Below the pieces are notes generated by a model that saw only the letters and a program-made list of their open reading frames with translations, had not been told where the DNA came from and did not search any database. A stretch of DNA of 64,000 nt from an uncultured Pelagibacteraceae bacterium (GTDB lineage: Bacteria > Pseudomonadota > Alphaproteobacteria > Pelagibacterales > Pelagibacteraceae), in contig CABZJA010000005.1 of NCBI GenBank assembly GCA_902525935.1, forward strand, positions 1-64,000, written 5' to 3'. Numbering within the stretch: position 1 is the stretch's first letter; every line of letters starts with the position of its first letter. Below are positions 16,465 through 24,795 of this stretch, one piece after another. Position numbers and translations under genes: made by a program.

Positions 16465-17796
16465 TTAAAAACCTAAACTTTTACCCATTATTTTATCAGG
16501 TAACCAAGTAACAATGTCAGGAAAAATACATAAAATTAGTATTGCTAGCGCCATGATAATCATAAAGGGTATTGATCCTTTTAAAATTTCAGACAAACTA
16601 ACATCAGGTGTAATTCCTTTTATAATATAAAGATTTAATCCAACCGGTGGAGTGATAAGACCAATTTCCATATTTATAGTAAATACAATTGCAAACCAAT
16701 ATGGATCAAAACCTAGTTGTGTAATCACTGGAAGCAATATAGCAGAAGTCATAACAATAACTGCAACCGGTGGTAAAAAGAAACCTGCAATTAAGAGGAA
16801 AATATTTATTAAAATAAATACTACCCATTTGTTTGAACTTAACTCCACCATGCTCTGTGCTAAAGACTGTGTTACGTAAAGTTGTGATAAAGTAAATGCA
16901 AATAGATAGGAGGCTGCAATGATAAACATTATCATTACACTTTCTTTCATTGAAACTTTAACAATATTCCATATTTTTTTGGGTTGATAAATTTTGTAAA
17001 CTACTGCGATTAGTACAAAAACTAAAAATGCTCCTACACCTGAAGCTTCTGATGGTGTTGCAACGCCACCATACAAAACATATAAAACGCCAGCTATGAT
17101 TGCCAAAAAAGGTAAAATTCTTGGTAGTACTTCTATTTTTTCTTTCAAAGTTGGCGGTGTTCTATTCTTTAAAGCTTTTGCAGAGTCTTTATCAATAAAA
17201 TAACTGTGAATTAAAGCCCAAATTGCAAACATACCTGCCAACATAAAACCAGGTACCAACCCACATAAAAATAATCTTCCAATAGAAGTTCCGGTTGCAA
17301 TTCCATAAACTATCAAAACGATGCTTGGTGGAATTAATACTCCTAAAGTTCCTCCAGCTGCTATTGTTCCTGTAGCAATTTGATCTGAGTAACCTCTTTT
17401 TCTCATTTCTGGTATTCCCATTGTTCCAATTGCAGCACATGTTGCAGGACTTGATCCACTTAGAGCAGCAAAAATTGAACAAGCGCCAATATTAGAGATT
17501 ACTAGGCCACCCGGAAGTCTCCAAAGCCATCTATCTAATCCTGTGTACAAATCTTTTCCTGCAGGAGAATTGGCAACTGCCATCCCCATTAAAATGAACA
17601 TTGGAATTGAAAGTAAAACAAAAGAATTTAATCCAGCGTAAAACGTTTCTGCAAAAACATCCAGCATTTGAAAACCTTCAAACGCAACCAAAAGTGCAAT
17701 TGATACAAAGCTTAAACCAAATGCTATTGGTATTCCTGAAAATAAAACTATTAAAGTAAAAACAGCAACTATTATGGCTATAAATAAAGGATCCAT
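16465..17796 (-). CDS. dctM: TRAP transporter large permease DctM
   Basis: 443-residue, about 12-helix membrane subunit of a TRAP transporter that uses an ion gradient to import an acid bound by the periplasmic DctP. Typical motifs are SIPMFILMGMAVANSP, the LSGSSPATCAAIGTMGIPEM loop, GTLGVLIPPSIVLIVYG and NMEIGLITPPVGLNLYI. The ATG overlaps the dctQ stop (TAATG). Downstream is malonyl-CoA decarboxylase, which hints at malonate or a related dicarboxylate as substrate. Confidence 0.95.
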   Translation of the reverse strand: MDPLFIAIIVAVFTLIVLFSGIPIAFGLSFVSIALLVAFEGFQMLDVFAETFYAGLNSFVLLSIPMFILMGMAVANSPAGKDLYTGLDRWLWRLPGGLVISNIGACSIFAALSGSSPATCAAIGTMGIPEMRKRGYSDQIATGTIAAGGTLGVLIPPSIVLIVYGIATGTSIGRLFLCGLVPGFMLAGMFAIWALIHSYFIDKDSAKALKNRTPPTLKEKIEVLPRILPFLAIIAGVLYVLYGGVATPSEASGVGAFLVFVLIAVVYKIYQPKKIWNIVKVSMKESVMIMFIIAASYLFAFTLSQLYVTQSLAQSMVELSSNKWVVFILINIFLLIAGFFLPPVAVIVMTSAILLPVITQLGFDPYWFAIVFTINMEIGLITPPVGLNLYIIKGITPDVSLSEILKGSIPFMIIMALAILILCIFPDIVTWLPDKIMGKSLGF

Positions 17797-18290
17797 TAAT
17801 TCTTATCCTTTTCATCATAAAGTTTGATTATTTCAGCAATGTATTGAAGTATCATTAATCCAGCACCTATCATCATGGATGAGTAAGGTATCCATAAAGG
17901 TGGATCCCAAACTGTTCCTGTGGAATAGTTTTTTGTAAAAGCTTCTTCAACCATTAAAAAACCAAAATAGAAAAGAATAAGAAAGAACAGTAAACTTAGT
18001 AATGAAGTAAAAATTTTTAGTCTTAAAATATTTTTTTGTGATAAAAAATCGTAGATCCACTCCATACTTACATGTGCTTTTTCACTTAAAACATATGCAC
18101 TTCCAATGAAAGTGGAGGCAACTAAAAGCATTGTTACAAGCTCGGTTTGCCAGGTTATTGCTCTTTGAAAAAAGTATCTTTCAAATACCAACTCAACGAT
18201 TACTAAAATTGATAAAAGTAAAGCTGCAACAGCAAAAGCACCGCAAGCTCTTGCTACTAGATCACAAAATTTTAAGTATGTATTTTTCAT
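17796..18290 (-). CDS. dctQ: TRAP transporter small permease DctQ
   Basis: 164 residues with four predicted helices, the DctQ plan, including ITWQTELVTMLLVASTFIGSAY and the HVSMEWIYDFL segment. It lies between dctP and dctM. Its ATG directly follows the T-run of a strong terminator-like hairpin, so the space for a ribosome binding site is occupied by that structure and translation must depend on read-through or refolding. Confidence 0.92.
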   Translation of the reverse strand: MKNTYLKFCDLVARACGAFAVAALLLSILVIVELVFERYFFQRAITWQTELVTMLLVASTFIGSAYVLSEKAHVSMEWIYDFLSQKNILRLKIFTSLLSLLFFLILFYFGFLMVEEAFTKNYSTGTVWDPPLWIPYSSMMIGAGLMILQYIAEIIKLYDEKDKN

Positions 18291-18327
18291 AAAAAAAACC
18301 CCTACTTACATCAAATAAATAGGGGTT
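18291..18327 (-). terminator. Rho-independent terminator/attenuator between dctP and dctQ
   Basis: On the minus strand AACCCCTA pairs with TAGGGGTT (18320-18327 with 18297-18304; eight pairs, 15-base loop), and the stem is followed by eight T residues (18298-18291 on the plus strand as A). This is a classical intrinsic terminator form. The T-run ends exactly at the dctQ ATG. It should make dctP transcripts more abundant than dctQM and the downstream genes. Confidence 0.82.
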
Positions 18328-18341
18328 CTTTATATATTATT

Positions 18342-19352
18342 TTATTTAACTGCTAAAGCCATTTCCATTAGCTTATCGCCACCTGGAACTTTTTCAGCAA
18401 AAGCTTTGTGGGATGATTTTATTGCAATATCAACCCATGCAGCGTGATCATTAGCATCCATATACACTAATTTAACACCTGCAGCTTTGTATGCTTCCTC
18501 AAACTTTTTATCTAAGTTTTCTACTTGAGCTGTCATATATTTCTCAGCGACTTTTCCTGCTTTCATCAAAGCCACTTGCTGGCTTGAATTTAATGCATTG
18601 TAGCTTTTCTTAGACATTAAAATTGGCTCATACATAAACCATAAACCAAATTTTCCTGGAGGAGTTGCACATTTTACTTGTTCGTAAATTTTGTAACTTA
18701 CAAAACTTCCTGAACTAGTGTTTGCACCTGTTAGTACACCGGTTTGTAATCCAGTATAAATTTCAGATGATGGCATAGATTGAATACCTGCACCAGCAGC
18801 CTCTAACATTTGGTTGAAAGCTTTTCCAGCAGCTCTCATTACTTGTCCTTTAGCATCACTTGGATTCTTTATACATTTAGTTTTTGATGCGAAACCACCA
18901 CCTAACCATGCATCAGATAGTACTACAACACCAGCATCACTGATTATTTTTTTAATCTCAGTCATCATTGGACCTTTATTAAATCTCAATGCATGCTCAT
19001 GATTTTTTACAGTTCCTGGCATTAATGTAGCATCAAACTCTGGATGGAATTTTGATGCATAAGCTAATGGGAAAGCAGAAATATCTAATTGACCTGTAGT
19101 CATAGGCTTCCACTGTTCTTTTGGCTTATATAGTGACTTAGCTGGATAAATTCTTATTTCTAAATCAACATTTGCTTTTTTTACTTCATCAGCAATAATT
19201 TGTACCATTTCATGACGTGGATCAAAAGAGCCATCAGCTCTTGGTGTTCCTGGCCATTGGTGACTTGCTTTTAATGTAACTGCATATGCAGACCCTACTA
19301 TTGAAAAAGCTATAATTATTGAAGACAAATATAATGTTATTTTTCTTAACAT
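18342..19352 (-). CDS. dctP: TRAP transporter substrate-binding protein DctP
   Basis: Periplasmic binding protein of 336 residues. I place the start at the ATG at 19352: it begins MLRKITLYLSSII, gives a proper signal peptide cut near AYAVTLKASHQWPG, and has AAGGGGAAAACT just upstream. A longer frame to 19502 lacks these features and would overlap the divergent gene. DctP signatures include KASHQWPG, GQVMRAAGKAFNQMLEAAGA and the ligand-anchoring Arg near residue 165. Clustering with malonyl-CoA decarboxylase suggests a malonate-type ligand. Confidence 0.92.
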   Translation of the reverse strand: MLRKITLYLSSIIIAFSIVGSAYAVTLKASHQWPGTPRADGSFDPRHEMVQIIADEVKKANVDLEIRIYPAKSLYKPKEQWKPMTTGQLDISAFPLAYASKFHPEFDATLMPGTVKNHEHALRFNKGPMMTEIKKIISDAGVVVLSDAWLGGGFASKTKCIKNPSDAKGQVMRAAGKAFNQMLEAAGAGIQSMPSSEIYTGLQTGVLTGANTSSGSFVSYKIYEQVKCATPPGKFGLWFMYEPILMSKKSYNALNSSQQVALMKAGKVAEKYMTAQVENLDKKFEEAYKAAGVKLVYMDANDHAAWVDIAIKSSHKAFAEKVPGGDKLMEMALAVK

Positions 19353-19434
19353 AGTTTTCCCCTTTTTATTTATAATGATGATATTAAATTGAACTTGAGC
19401 AGAAGAGTCAATATAAGGAAATGACGTACTTATT

Positions 19435-20577
19435 ATGGATGGTCCTTTAAAAAATTTATTAGTTGTTGATCTTACTAGGGTTTTAGTAGGTCCGTATTGC
19501 ACAATGATTTTATCTGATCTCGGTGCACGTGTAATTAAAGTAGAAGCGCCAGAAATTGGTGACGATTCAAGAAAGTTTGGACCCTTTGTTAAAGATTATT
19601 CAGCATATTTTATGTCACTCAATAGAGGAAAAGAAAGTATTGCGCTTAATTTAAAAAATGAAGATGACAAAAAAATCTTTGATAAAATTTTAGCAAAAGC
19701 AGATATTTTAGTAGAAAATTTTAAACCAGGTACTTTGGAAAAATGGGGATATGGTTGGAAAGAAGTAAGCAAAAAATATCCAAAATTAATATACGCTTCT
19801 GCATCTGGTTTCGGTCAAACCGGACCTTTAAAAGAATTACCTGCTTATGACATGGTCGTTCAAGGAATGGGTGGGCTGATGAGCGTTACAGGTCATCCAA
19901 ATAGTGAACCAACAAGAGTTGGAACCTCAATTGGTGATATTACAGCAGGTCTTTTTACTACAATTGGAATAAATGCAGCTTTGTATGATAGACAAAAAAC
20001 AGGTAAGGGAATGTTTATAGATGTTTCAATGTTAGACTGCCAAATTGCAATTTTAGAAAATGCGATTGCAAGATATTTATCTAAAAATGAAATTCCTAAA
20101 CCTATGGGATCTAGACATCCTTCAATAGCTCCATTTGAGGCATTTAAAACAAAAGATAGTTATATAATCATTGCTGCAGGTAACGATAAATTATATGAAA
20201 AACTTTGTGAAGTATTAGAAATACCTGAAATGGTCAGTGATAAAAGATTTAATACCAATTCACTGAGATGTGAAAATATGAATGAACTAAAATCAATTTT
20301 TGAAGATAAACTTTCTTCAAAAAATACTTCTGAATGGGTAAATGAAATGGAAAAATTAAAGATACCTTGTGGACCGATATTTAATATTAAAGAAGCGGTA
20401 GAAAATCCTCAAGTCGAAGCAAGAAACATGATTGTTAAAGCTTATCATAAAGTAGTTGGTGATTTTAGATTAGCAGGCAATCCTATAAAAATGTCTTCAT
20501 ACGAAGATAAAATTACTAGAGGAGATATACCTGATTTAGATGAACACAGGGAAAAAATATTAAAAGAGTTTTCTTAA
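19435..20577 (+). CDS. CaiB/BaiF family (class III) CoA-transferase
   Basis: 380 residues with the family layout: VVDLTRVLVGPYCTMILSDLGA at the N-terminus, RGKESIALNLK, VENFKPG, ASASGFGQTGP, and the catalytic Asp139 in PAYDMVVQGMGGLMSVTG. Enzymes of this group move CoA between carboxylic acids through an aspartyl-CoA thioester. It is divergent from the TRAP-MatA operon across 82 bases, so it may activate the imported acid, for instance malonate from succinyl-CoA or acetyl-CoA. No separate malonyl-CoA synthetase gene is present nearby. Its stop abuts the rpoZ stop with no gap. Confidence 0.9.
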   Translation: MDGPLKNLLVVDLTRVLVGPYCTMILSDLGARVIKVEAPEIGDDSRKFGPFVKDYSAYFMSLNRGKESIALNLKNEDDKKIFDKILAKADILVENFKPGTLEKWGYGWKEVSKKYPKLIYASASGFGQTGPLKELPAYDMVVQGMGGLMSVTGHPNSEPTRVGTSIGDITAGLFTTIGINAALYDRQKTGKGMFIDVSMLDCQIAILENAIARYLSKNEIPKPMGSRHPSIAPFEAFKTKDSYIIIAAGNDKLYEKLCEVLEIPEMVSDKRFNTNSLRCENMNELKSIFEDKLSSKNTSEWVNEMEKLKIPCGPIFNIKEAVENPQVEARNMIVKAYHKVVGDFRLAGNPIKMSSYEDKITRGDIPDLDEHREKILKEFS

Positions 20578-21105
20578 TTAGGAATTGTTTTCTTCGTCGC
20601 TTACATTATCTGAAACTTGTTCTTCTGCTTCAGAAACTTGATCTAGAGAAACGTCATCACCCTCTTCAGCTTCACTTGGAGCTTCTATATTAACATCTGG
20701 TTGAGCTAATGGTGATAATTCAGCAAGATCTTCTTTTGAAACTTGAATTTTTTCAGGAATTTTCCTAGCTCTTTTAGAAGGAAGAATTGGTACACCACTT
20801 TTTGAGATTTCACCTTTATATTGATTCTCGAAATCATCACCAATATCTTCGTCCTCTTCAGCAGTATCATCGATTTGTTCTACATGTTTTCTTAGTTTGT
20901 AAACTGCCGCTTCTGTTAAATCTGGAACTTTAATTGTTTCTTCAGCTATTTCTCTTAAAGCAATAACTGTGTGCTTATCGTTATCTCTATCTAATGTAGG
21001 TTCTATACCTGAATTAAGTTGAGTAGCTCTTTCTTTTGCAACCAAAACTAATTCATAAGGACTATCTACTTTATCTATACAGTCTTCAACGGTAACTCTT
21101 GCCAT
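20578..21105 (-). CDS. rpoZ: RNA polymerase omega subunit with long acidic C-terminal tail
   Basis: The first about 65 residues are a normal omega domain ([13 protein letters not shown], then [16 protein letters not shown] and [15 protein letters not shown]), which helps assemble RNA polymerase. The protein is 175 residues, while E. coli omega is 91; the added tail is rich in Glu, Asp and Ser with a short basic island [13 protein letters not shown] near residue 107-119. The tail is probably disordered. The ATG context is clear. It converges with the CoA-transferase gene, stop against stop. Confidence 0.92.
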   Translation of the reverse strand: MARVTVEDCIDKVDSPYELVLVAKERATQLNSGIEPTLDRDNDKHTVIALREIAEETIKVPDLTEAAVYKLRKHVEQIDDTAEEDEDIGDDFENQYKGEISKSGVPILPSKRARKIPEKIQVSKEDLAELSPLAQPDVNIEAPSEAEEGDDVSLDQVSEAEEQVSDNVSDEENNS

Positions 21106-21147
21106 GGGCGATTAAATATACTCCATGATCAACAAAATCAAGTATTT

Positions 21148-22356
21148 TTACACTAAAATTGGATTTAATTTTTTTCTAACTAAACAAAGTAGGATAAAAG
21201 AAATAAGTATATAAAGCGCAGATATTATAGCAATTTTCTCAATTGAAAATCCAATATCAATTAAAATTCCAAAAAGAGCAGTTCCAAAAGCTGTTGAAAA
21301 AACCATAAGTGCAGTGGTCAAAGCTTTAATAGATCCAATATGCTTCACACCATAAACTTCAGCCCAAGTAGAAGATCCCAAAACGTTTGCCAAGCCATTT
21401 GATATTCCAATTAAACCTAAAAATACAAATGCAGTAAATTGTGCATCAAAATAAATAATTACAAAAGTCGATAGAAATAGAGGAATATTCATAAAAATTA
21501 AAAGTTTTCGACTTGTGAATTTATCAATTAAAAAACCAGATATTAAAAGTGTAATTACTGAAAATACTGAATAAGACATAAAAGACTGAGCAATTACAAA
21601 TGGTCCCCAGTTTTTTGATTCAGTAATAAATGACTGATAAACGAATACACCAGTTGCAATCCAAGGCATGGCCAGCATATTTATGCTTACTATATAAAAT
21701 TTATAATCTTTTATTACTTCAATTCTTTTCCATTGCTTAATATTTTCCTCTTTAAATTCTTCACCTTCAGTGCTTTCTCTAGTATCAAGTTTAACAGTTC
21801 GCACTAAAAAGAATGAGGCAATTGGTAGAAATATTAAAATTAATACAGCGATTACTGTCCAAATATTTTGCCAAGTTGTTAATGACAACAAAAATACCAT
21901 TAAAACAGGTAAAATAAATTCAGCACTAGATAAACCAAACCAGCAAATACTTAATGCCCTACCCCTAGATTTTGTAAAATATCTTGAAACAGTTGTTGTT
22001 GCAGTATGAGACATCATTCCTTGTCCTGAAAACCTCATTAAGAAAATTGCAATGAATAAAAAAACTATTGATGAAATTTTTGAAAAGAAAAAACAAGAAA
22101 ATGATAAAAGTAATGTTACATAGATTGCAAATCGGAAAATATTTATATCATCAATTTTCTTTCCAACCCAAATGAGTAATAAACTACTGCACAATGTTGC
22201 TGATGCATATATTGAGCCAAATTGTCCATGAGTTATCGAGAGTGTATCTCTTATACTTGTATTGAATATTCCAAGAAAAAAACTCTGTCCAAAGCTTGAA
22301 AAAAATGTAAATATAAATCCAAATACAATTACTTTTAAACTTAAATTTTTAAACAT
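21148..22356 (-). CDS. Major facilitator superfamily transporter
   Basis: 402 residues with 12 predicted helices and a charged central loop (about residues 192-210), as in MFS carriers. The loop after helix 2 (WVGKKIDDINIFR) matches the usual G-x3-D/R-R position. A similar segment GFLIDKFTSRK sits in the second half. The substrate is unknown. Its ATG is only eight bases from the ATG of the divergent dehydrogenase gene, so its promoter must lie in that gene. Confidence 0.85.
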   Translation of the reverse strand: MFKNLSLKVIVFGFIFTFFSSFGQSFFLGIFNTSIRDTLSITHGQFGSIYASATLCSSLLLIWVGKKIDDINIFRFAIYVTLLLSFSCFFFSKISSIVFLFIAIFLMRFSGQGMMSHTATTTVSRYFTKSRGRALSICWFGLSSAEFILPVLMVFLLSLTTWQNIWTVIAVLILIFLPIASFFLVRTVKLDTRESTEGEEFKEENIKQWKRIEVIKDYKFYIVSINMLAMPWIATGVFVYQSFITESKNWGPFVIAQSFMSYSVFSVITLLISGFLIDKFTSRKLLIFMNIPLFLSTFVIIYFDAQFTAFVFLGLIGISNGLANVLGSSTWAEVYGVKHIGSIKALTTALMVFSTAFGTALFGILIDIGFSIEKIAIISALYILISFILLCLVRKKLNPILV

Positions 22357-22364
22357 AAAAAAAT

Positions 22365-23240
22365 ATGACTTCTAAAGTTGCTTTCATAGGTCTTGGTGTA
22401 ATGGGTTATCCAATGGCAGGATATATATCAAAAGCAGGACATAATGTAACTGTTTTTAACAGAACAAAATCTAAAGCAGAAAAGTGGATTGGTGAATACA
22501 AAGGTAATATGGCTGATACACCATCTGAAGCTGCTAAAGATGCTGATTTTATTTTTACGTGTGTTGGAAATGATGATGACTTAAAACAAGTCTCTTTAGG
22601 TGATAATGGGTTATTTCATAATGCTAAAGAAGGATGTGTATATATAGATAATTCAACAGTTTCTGCTGAAATTTCTAGAGAACTTTATAAAGCTGCAAAA
22701 GATAAAAGATTTGGTTTTTTAGATGCTCCTATATCTGGAGGACAATCAGGTGCTGAAGGTGGAATTTTAACTGTAATGGTTGGTGGAGATGACGGTGATT
22801 TTAAAAAAGCAGAGCCAGTAATTGATTGTTATAGTAAAAAAGTAACTTTGATTGGACCATCAGGTAGTGGACAATTAACTAAGATGGTTAATCAAATGTG
22901 TATAGGAGGTTTAGTTCAAGGCTTATCTGAAGCAGTAAATTTTGGAATTAATGCTGGTTTAGATATGGATAAAGTTATGGAAACTATTTCTAAAGGTGCA
23001 GCTCAATCTTGGCAAATGGAAAATAGATATAAAACCATGGTAGCTGATAAATTTGATTACGGATTTGCTGTAGATTGGATGAGAAAAGATTTAAAAATTT
23101 GTATTGAAGAAGCAAAAAGAAATGGTTCACCTGTACCAGTAACTGAAATTGTTGATAGTTATTATGCTGAAGTTCAGAAAATGGGTGGAAACCGTTGGGA
23201 TAGCTCAAGTTTAATAGCTAGATTAAAAAAGAAAAAATAA
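22365..23240 (+). CDS. 3-hydroxyisobutyrate dehydrogenase family NAD(P)-dependent oxidoreductase
   Basis: 291 residues of the beta-hydroxyacid dehydrogenase family. Seen are the dinucleotide loop GLGVMGYPMAGYI, NRTKSK after beta 2, FLDAPISGGQSGAEGG (substrate loop), and GSGQLTKMVNQM with the catalytic Lys. Candidates include 3-hydroxyisobutyrate, tartronate semialdehyde and related reductions; the C-terminal RWDSSSLIARLKKKK does not settle it. It is followed two bases later by a PNPOx-like gene. Confidence 0.88.
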   Translation: MTSKVAFIGLGVMGYPMAGYISKAGHNVTVFNRTKSKAEKWIGEYKGNMADTPSEAAKDADFIFTCVGNDDDLKQVSLGDNGLFHNAKEGCVYIDNSTVSAEISRELYKAAKDKRFGFLDAPISGGQSGAEGGILTVMVGGDDGDFKKAEPVIDCYSKKVTLIGPSGSGQLTKMVNQMCIGGLVQGLSEAVNFGINAGLDMDKVMETISKGAAQSWQMENRYKTMVADKFDYGFAVDWMRKDLKICIEEAKRNGSPVPVTEIVDSYYAEVQKMGGNRWDSSSLIARLKKKK

Positions 23241-23242
23241 TT

Positions 23243-23848
23243 ATGTCTACCACTGTTCTCTACTACGAAGATTTTTCCGAAATTAAAAAGAAAATTTGGT
23301 TAATGCTAACTGATGCAGTTACTAACAGATTATCTCCTTTTAGAATACCTGTTTTTTCATGTGGAAGTGAGAACGATATAGAAAGTAGAATTGTTGTTCT
23401 TAGAAAATCAGACGAACAAAATAATTTAGTTCAATTTCACAGTGATATTAGATCTGATAAAATTAAAATATTAGAAAAAAATCCTAATTCATCGATGTTA
23501 TTTTATGATAAAGATGAAAAAATTCAGGTTAGATTAAAAGTTGAAGCAATTATCAATCACAAAAATGATATAACAAAACAATCTTGGGAAAAAACTCAAC
23601 ATATAAGTCGTAAATGTTACTTAGTAGATAATGGACCAGGTACAGAGTCTGATATTCCAACATCTGGTTTAAAACCTGAATTAGATAATTTTGATTATAC
23701 AAAAGAACAAAGTGAAGAAGGATATAAAAACTTTACTGTTATACAATGTAAAATAAAATCTATGGAATGGCTGTATTTAGCTGCAAAAGGTCATCGTAGA
23801 GCTAGATTTGATGTTGATAATAATAAAGATACTTGGCTAGTTCCTTAA
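23243..23848 (+). CDS. Pyridoxamine 5'-phosphate oxidase-like FMN-binding protein
   Basis: 201 residues with the split-barrel plan: IESRIVVLRKSD, LVQFHSDIRSDKIKILEKNPNSSMLFYD, QVRLKVEA and, at the end, WLYLAAKGHRRARFD, all in the order seen in PNPOx relatives. Whether it makes pyridoxal phosphate or acts as another flavin reductase cannot be told; the canonical PdxH C-terminal RLxP segment is not obvious. It forms a two-gene unit with the dehydrogenase and overlaps the converging peptidase gene by four bases. Confidence 0.78.
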   Translation: MSTTVLYYEDFSEIKKKIWLMLTDAVTNRLSPFRIPVFSCGSENDIESRIVVLRKSDEQNNLVQFHSDIRSDKIKILEKNPNSSMLFYDKDEKIQVRLKVEAIINHKNDITKQSWEKTQHISRKCYLVDNGPGTESDIPTSGLKPELDNFDYTKEQSEEGYKNFTVIQCKIKSMEWLYLAAKGHRRARFDVDNNKDTWLVP

Positions 23849-24795
23849 CCAAAGATATCCTGTATCTTCAATTTCTTGCTTGGAAGTATTTTTTTAAGAT
23901 CTTTTCTTTTGTATTTACTTAACCTTTCATAAAATTCATCCAAAGTCATACCAAAAGTATTTTTAAAAGTAGTTTGCCAATTCCAGCCTGAGGGTTGTTT
24001 AGCCCTTTGTATCCAGAATTCTCTAAAAACTAACTCAAATGCTTCTTCTTCAGAAAGATTATTTTTTTTTAATTCGTTAACTAAAGCCAGCAACATGAAT
24101 GCAGAGCCAGCATAATTACTATCAAATCCATTTTTTTGTGGTGATGTCTTATGTTGTTCGTATAAATTAGGTTCTTTGGTAACCTTTTTAATACTCCATC
24201 TTTTTCTCTCTTGAATGTCGCTCTTTAAAAGGTCTTTTTTGTAATATTGCCTTGAATAGATCTCTTCTAAAACTTTAGCACCTCCCTCGACCAACCATTT
24301 TGCACTGTTGTTAGACAGACACCCAACTCTGTGAGAAAGTGCTCTTTGATAAACATGAAAATACTCATGAACAATAACAGTGTAAGTACGAATTTTATTA
24401 ATTGAACTTGTCCAATCTTGTGGAAATATATCTAGTTGCATCCATGGTTCAGGTGAATTACATCCTTCAATACCTGAGTATTTCATAGAAATACTCTTTT
24501 CCGGAAAAGGATTTTTTGTGCTTTTCCATGCATAGATATCCATATTATAGCCCTGTTTCGTATTAGTTAATTTCATATTATTCTTAACCCAATCGTTAGT
24601 GTTCTCATTTATAGGCATAACTTCTTGCACAATATTCATTATGTTTTTGAATTCAGTAACCCATTTCTTTGGTAAATTTTCATGCAAGTTATATTTGAAC
24701 TTAAATTTTTCTACAGCAACTACTGAAGTAGAATAAAAAACTAAAGCGATTAAAACTAAAAATATTTTTTTAATATGTCTTATTAGTCTTTCCAT
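23845..24795 (-). CDS. Secreted putative zinc metallopeptidase, gluzincin type
   Basis: 316 residues with an N-terminal hydrophobic signal segment (about 10-27). The motif HEYFHVYQ (His143, Glu144, His147) is followed 23 residues later by WLVEGGA with Glu170, the classical third ligand position of gluzincins (HExxH...E). Two cysteines (112 and 159) may form a disulfide. It is the last gene of a five-gene minus-strand operon and overlaps the preceding metallopeptidase-like gene by 13 bases. I do not recognise a named family; substrate is unknown. Export to the periplasm or outside is inferred from the leader. Confidence 0.6.
   Translation of the reverse strand: MERLIRHIKKIFLVLIALVFYSTSVVAVEKFKFKYNLHENLPKKWVTEFKNIMNIVQEVMPINENTNDWVKNNMKLTNTKQGYNMDIYAWKSTKNPFPEKSISMKYSGIEGCNSPEPWMQLDIFPQDWTSSINKIRTYTVIVHEYFHVYQRALSHRVGCLSNNSAKWLVEGGAKVLEEIYSRQYYKKDLLKSDIQERKRWSIKKVTKEPNLYEQHKTSPQKNGFDSNYAGSAFMLLALVNELKKNNLSEEEAFELVFREFWIQRAKQPSGWNWQTTFKNTFGMTLDEFYERLSKYKRKDLKKILPSKKLKIQDIFG

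Noticed and set aside
19353-19502. An N-terminal extension of DctP by 50 residues
   Set aside because: It would place the signal peptide internally, overlap the divergent CoA-transferase start, and ignores a good ribosome binding site before 19352.
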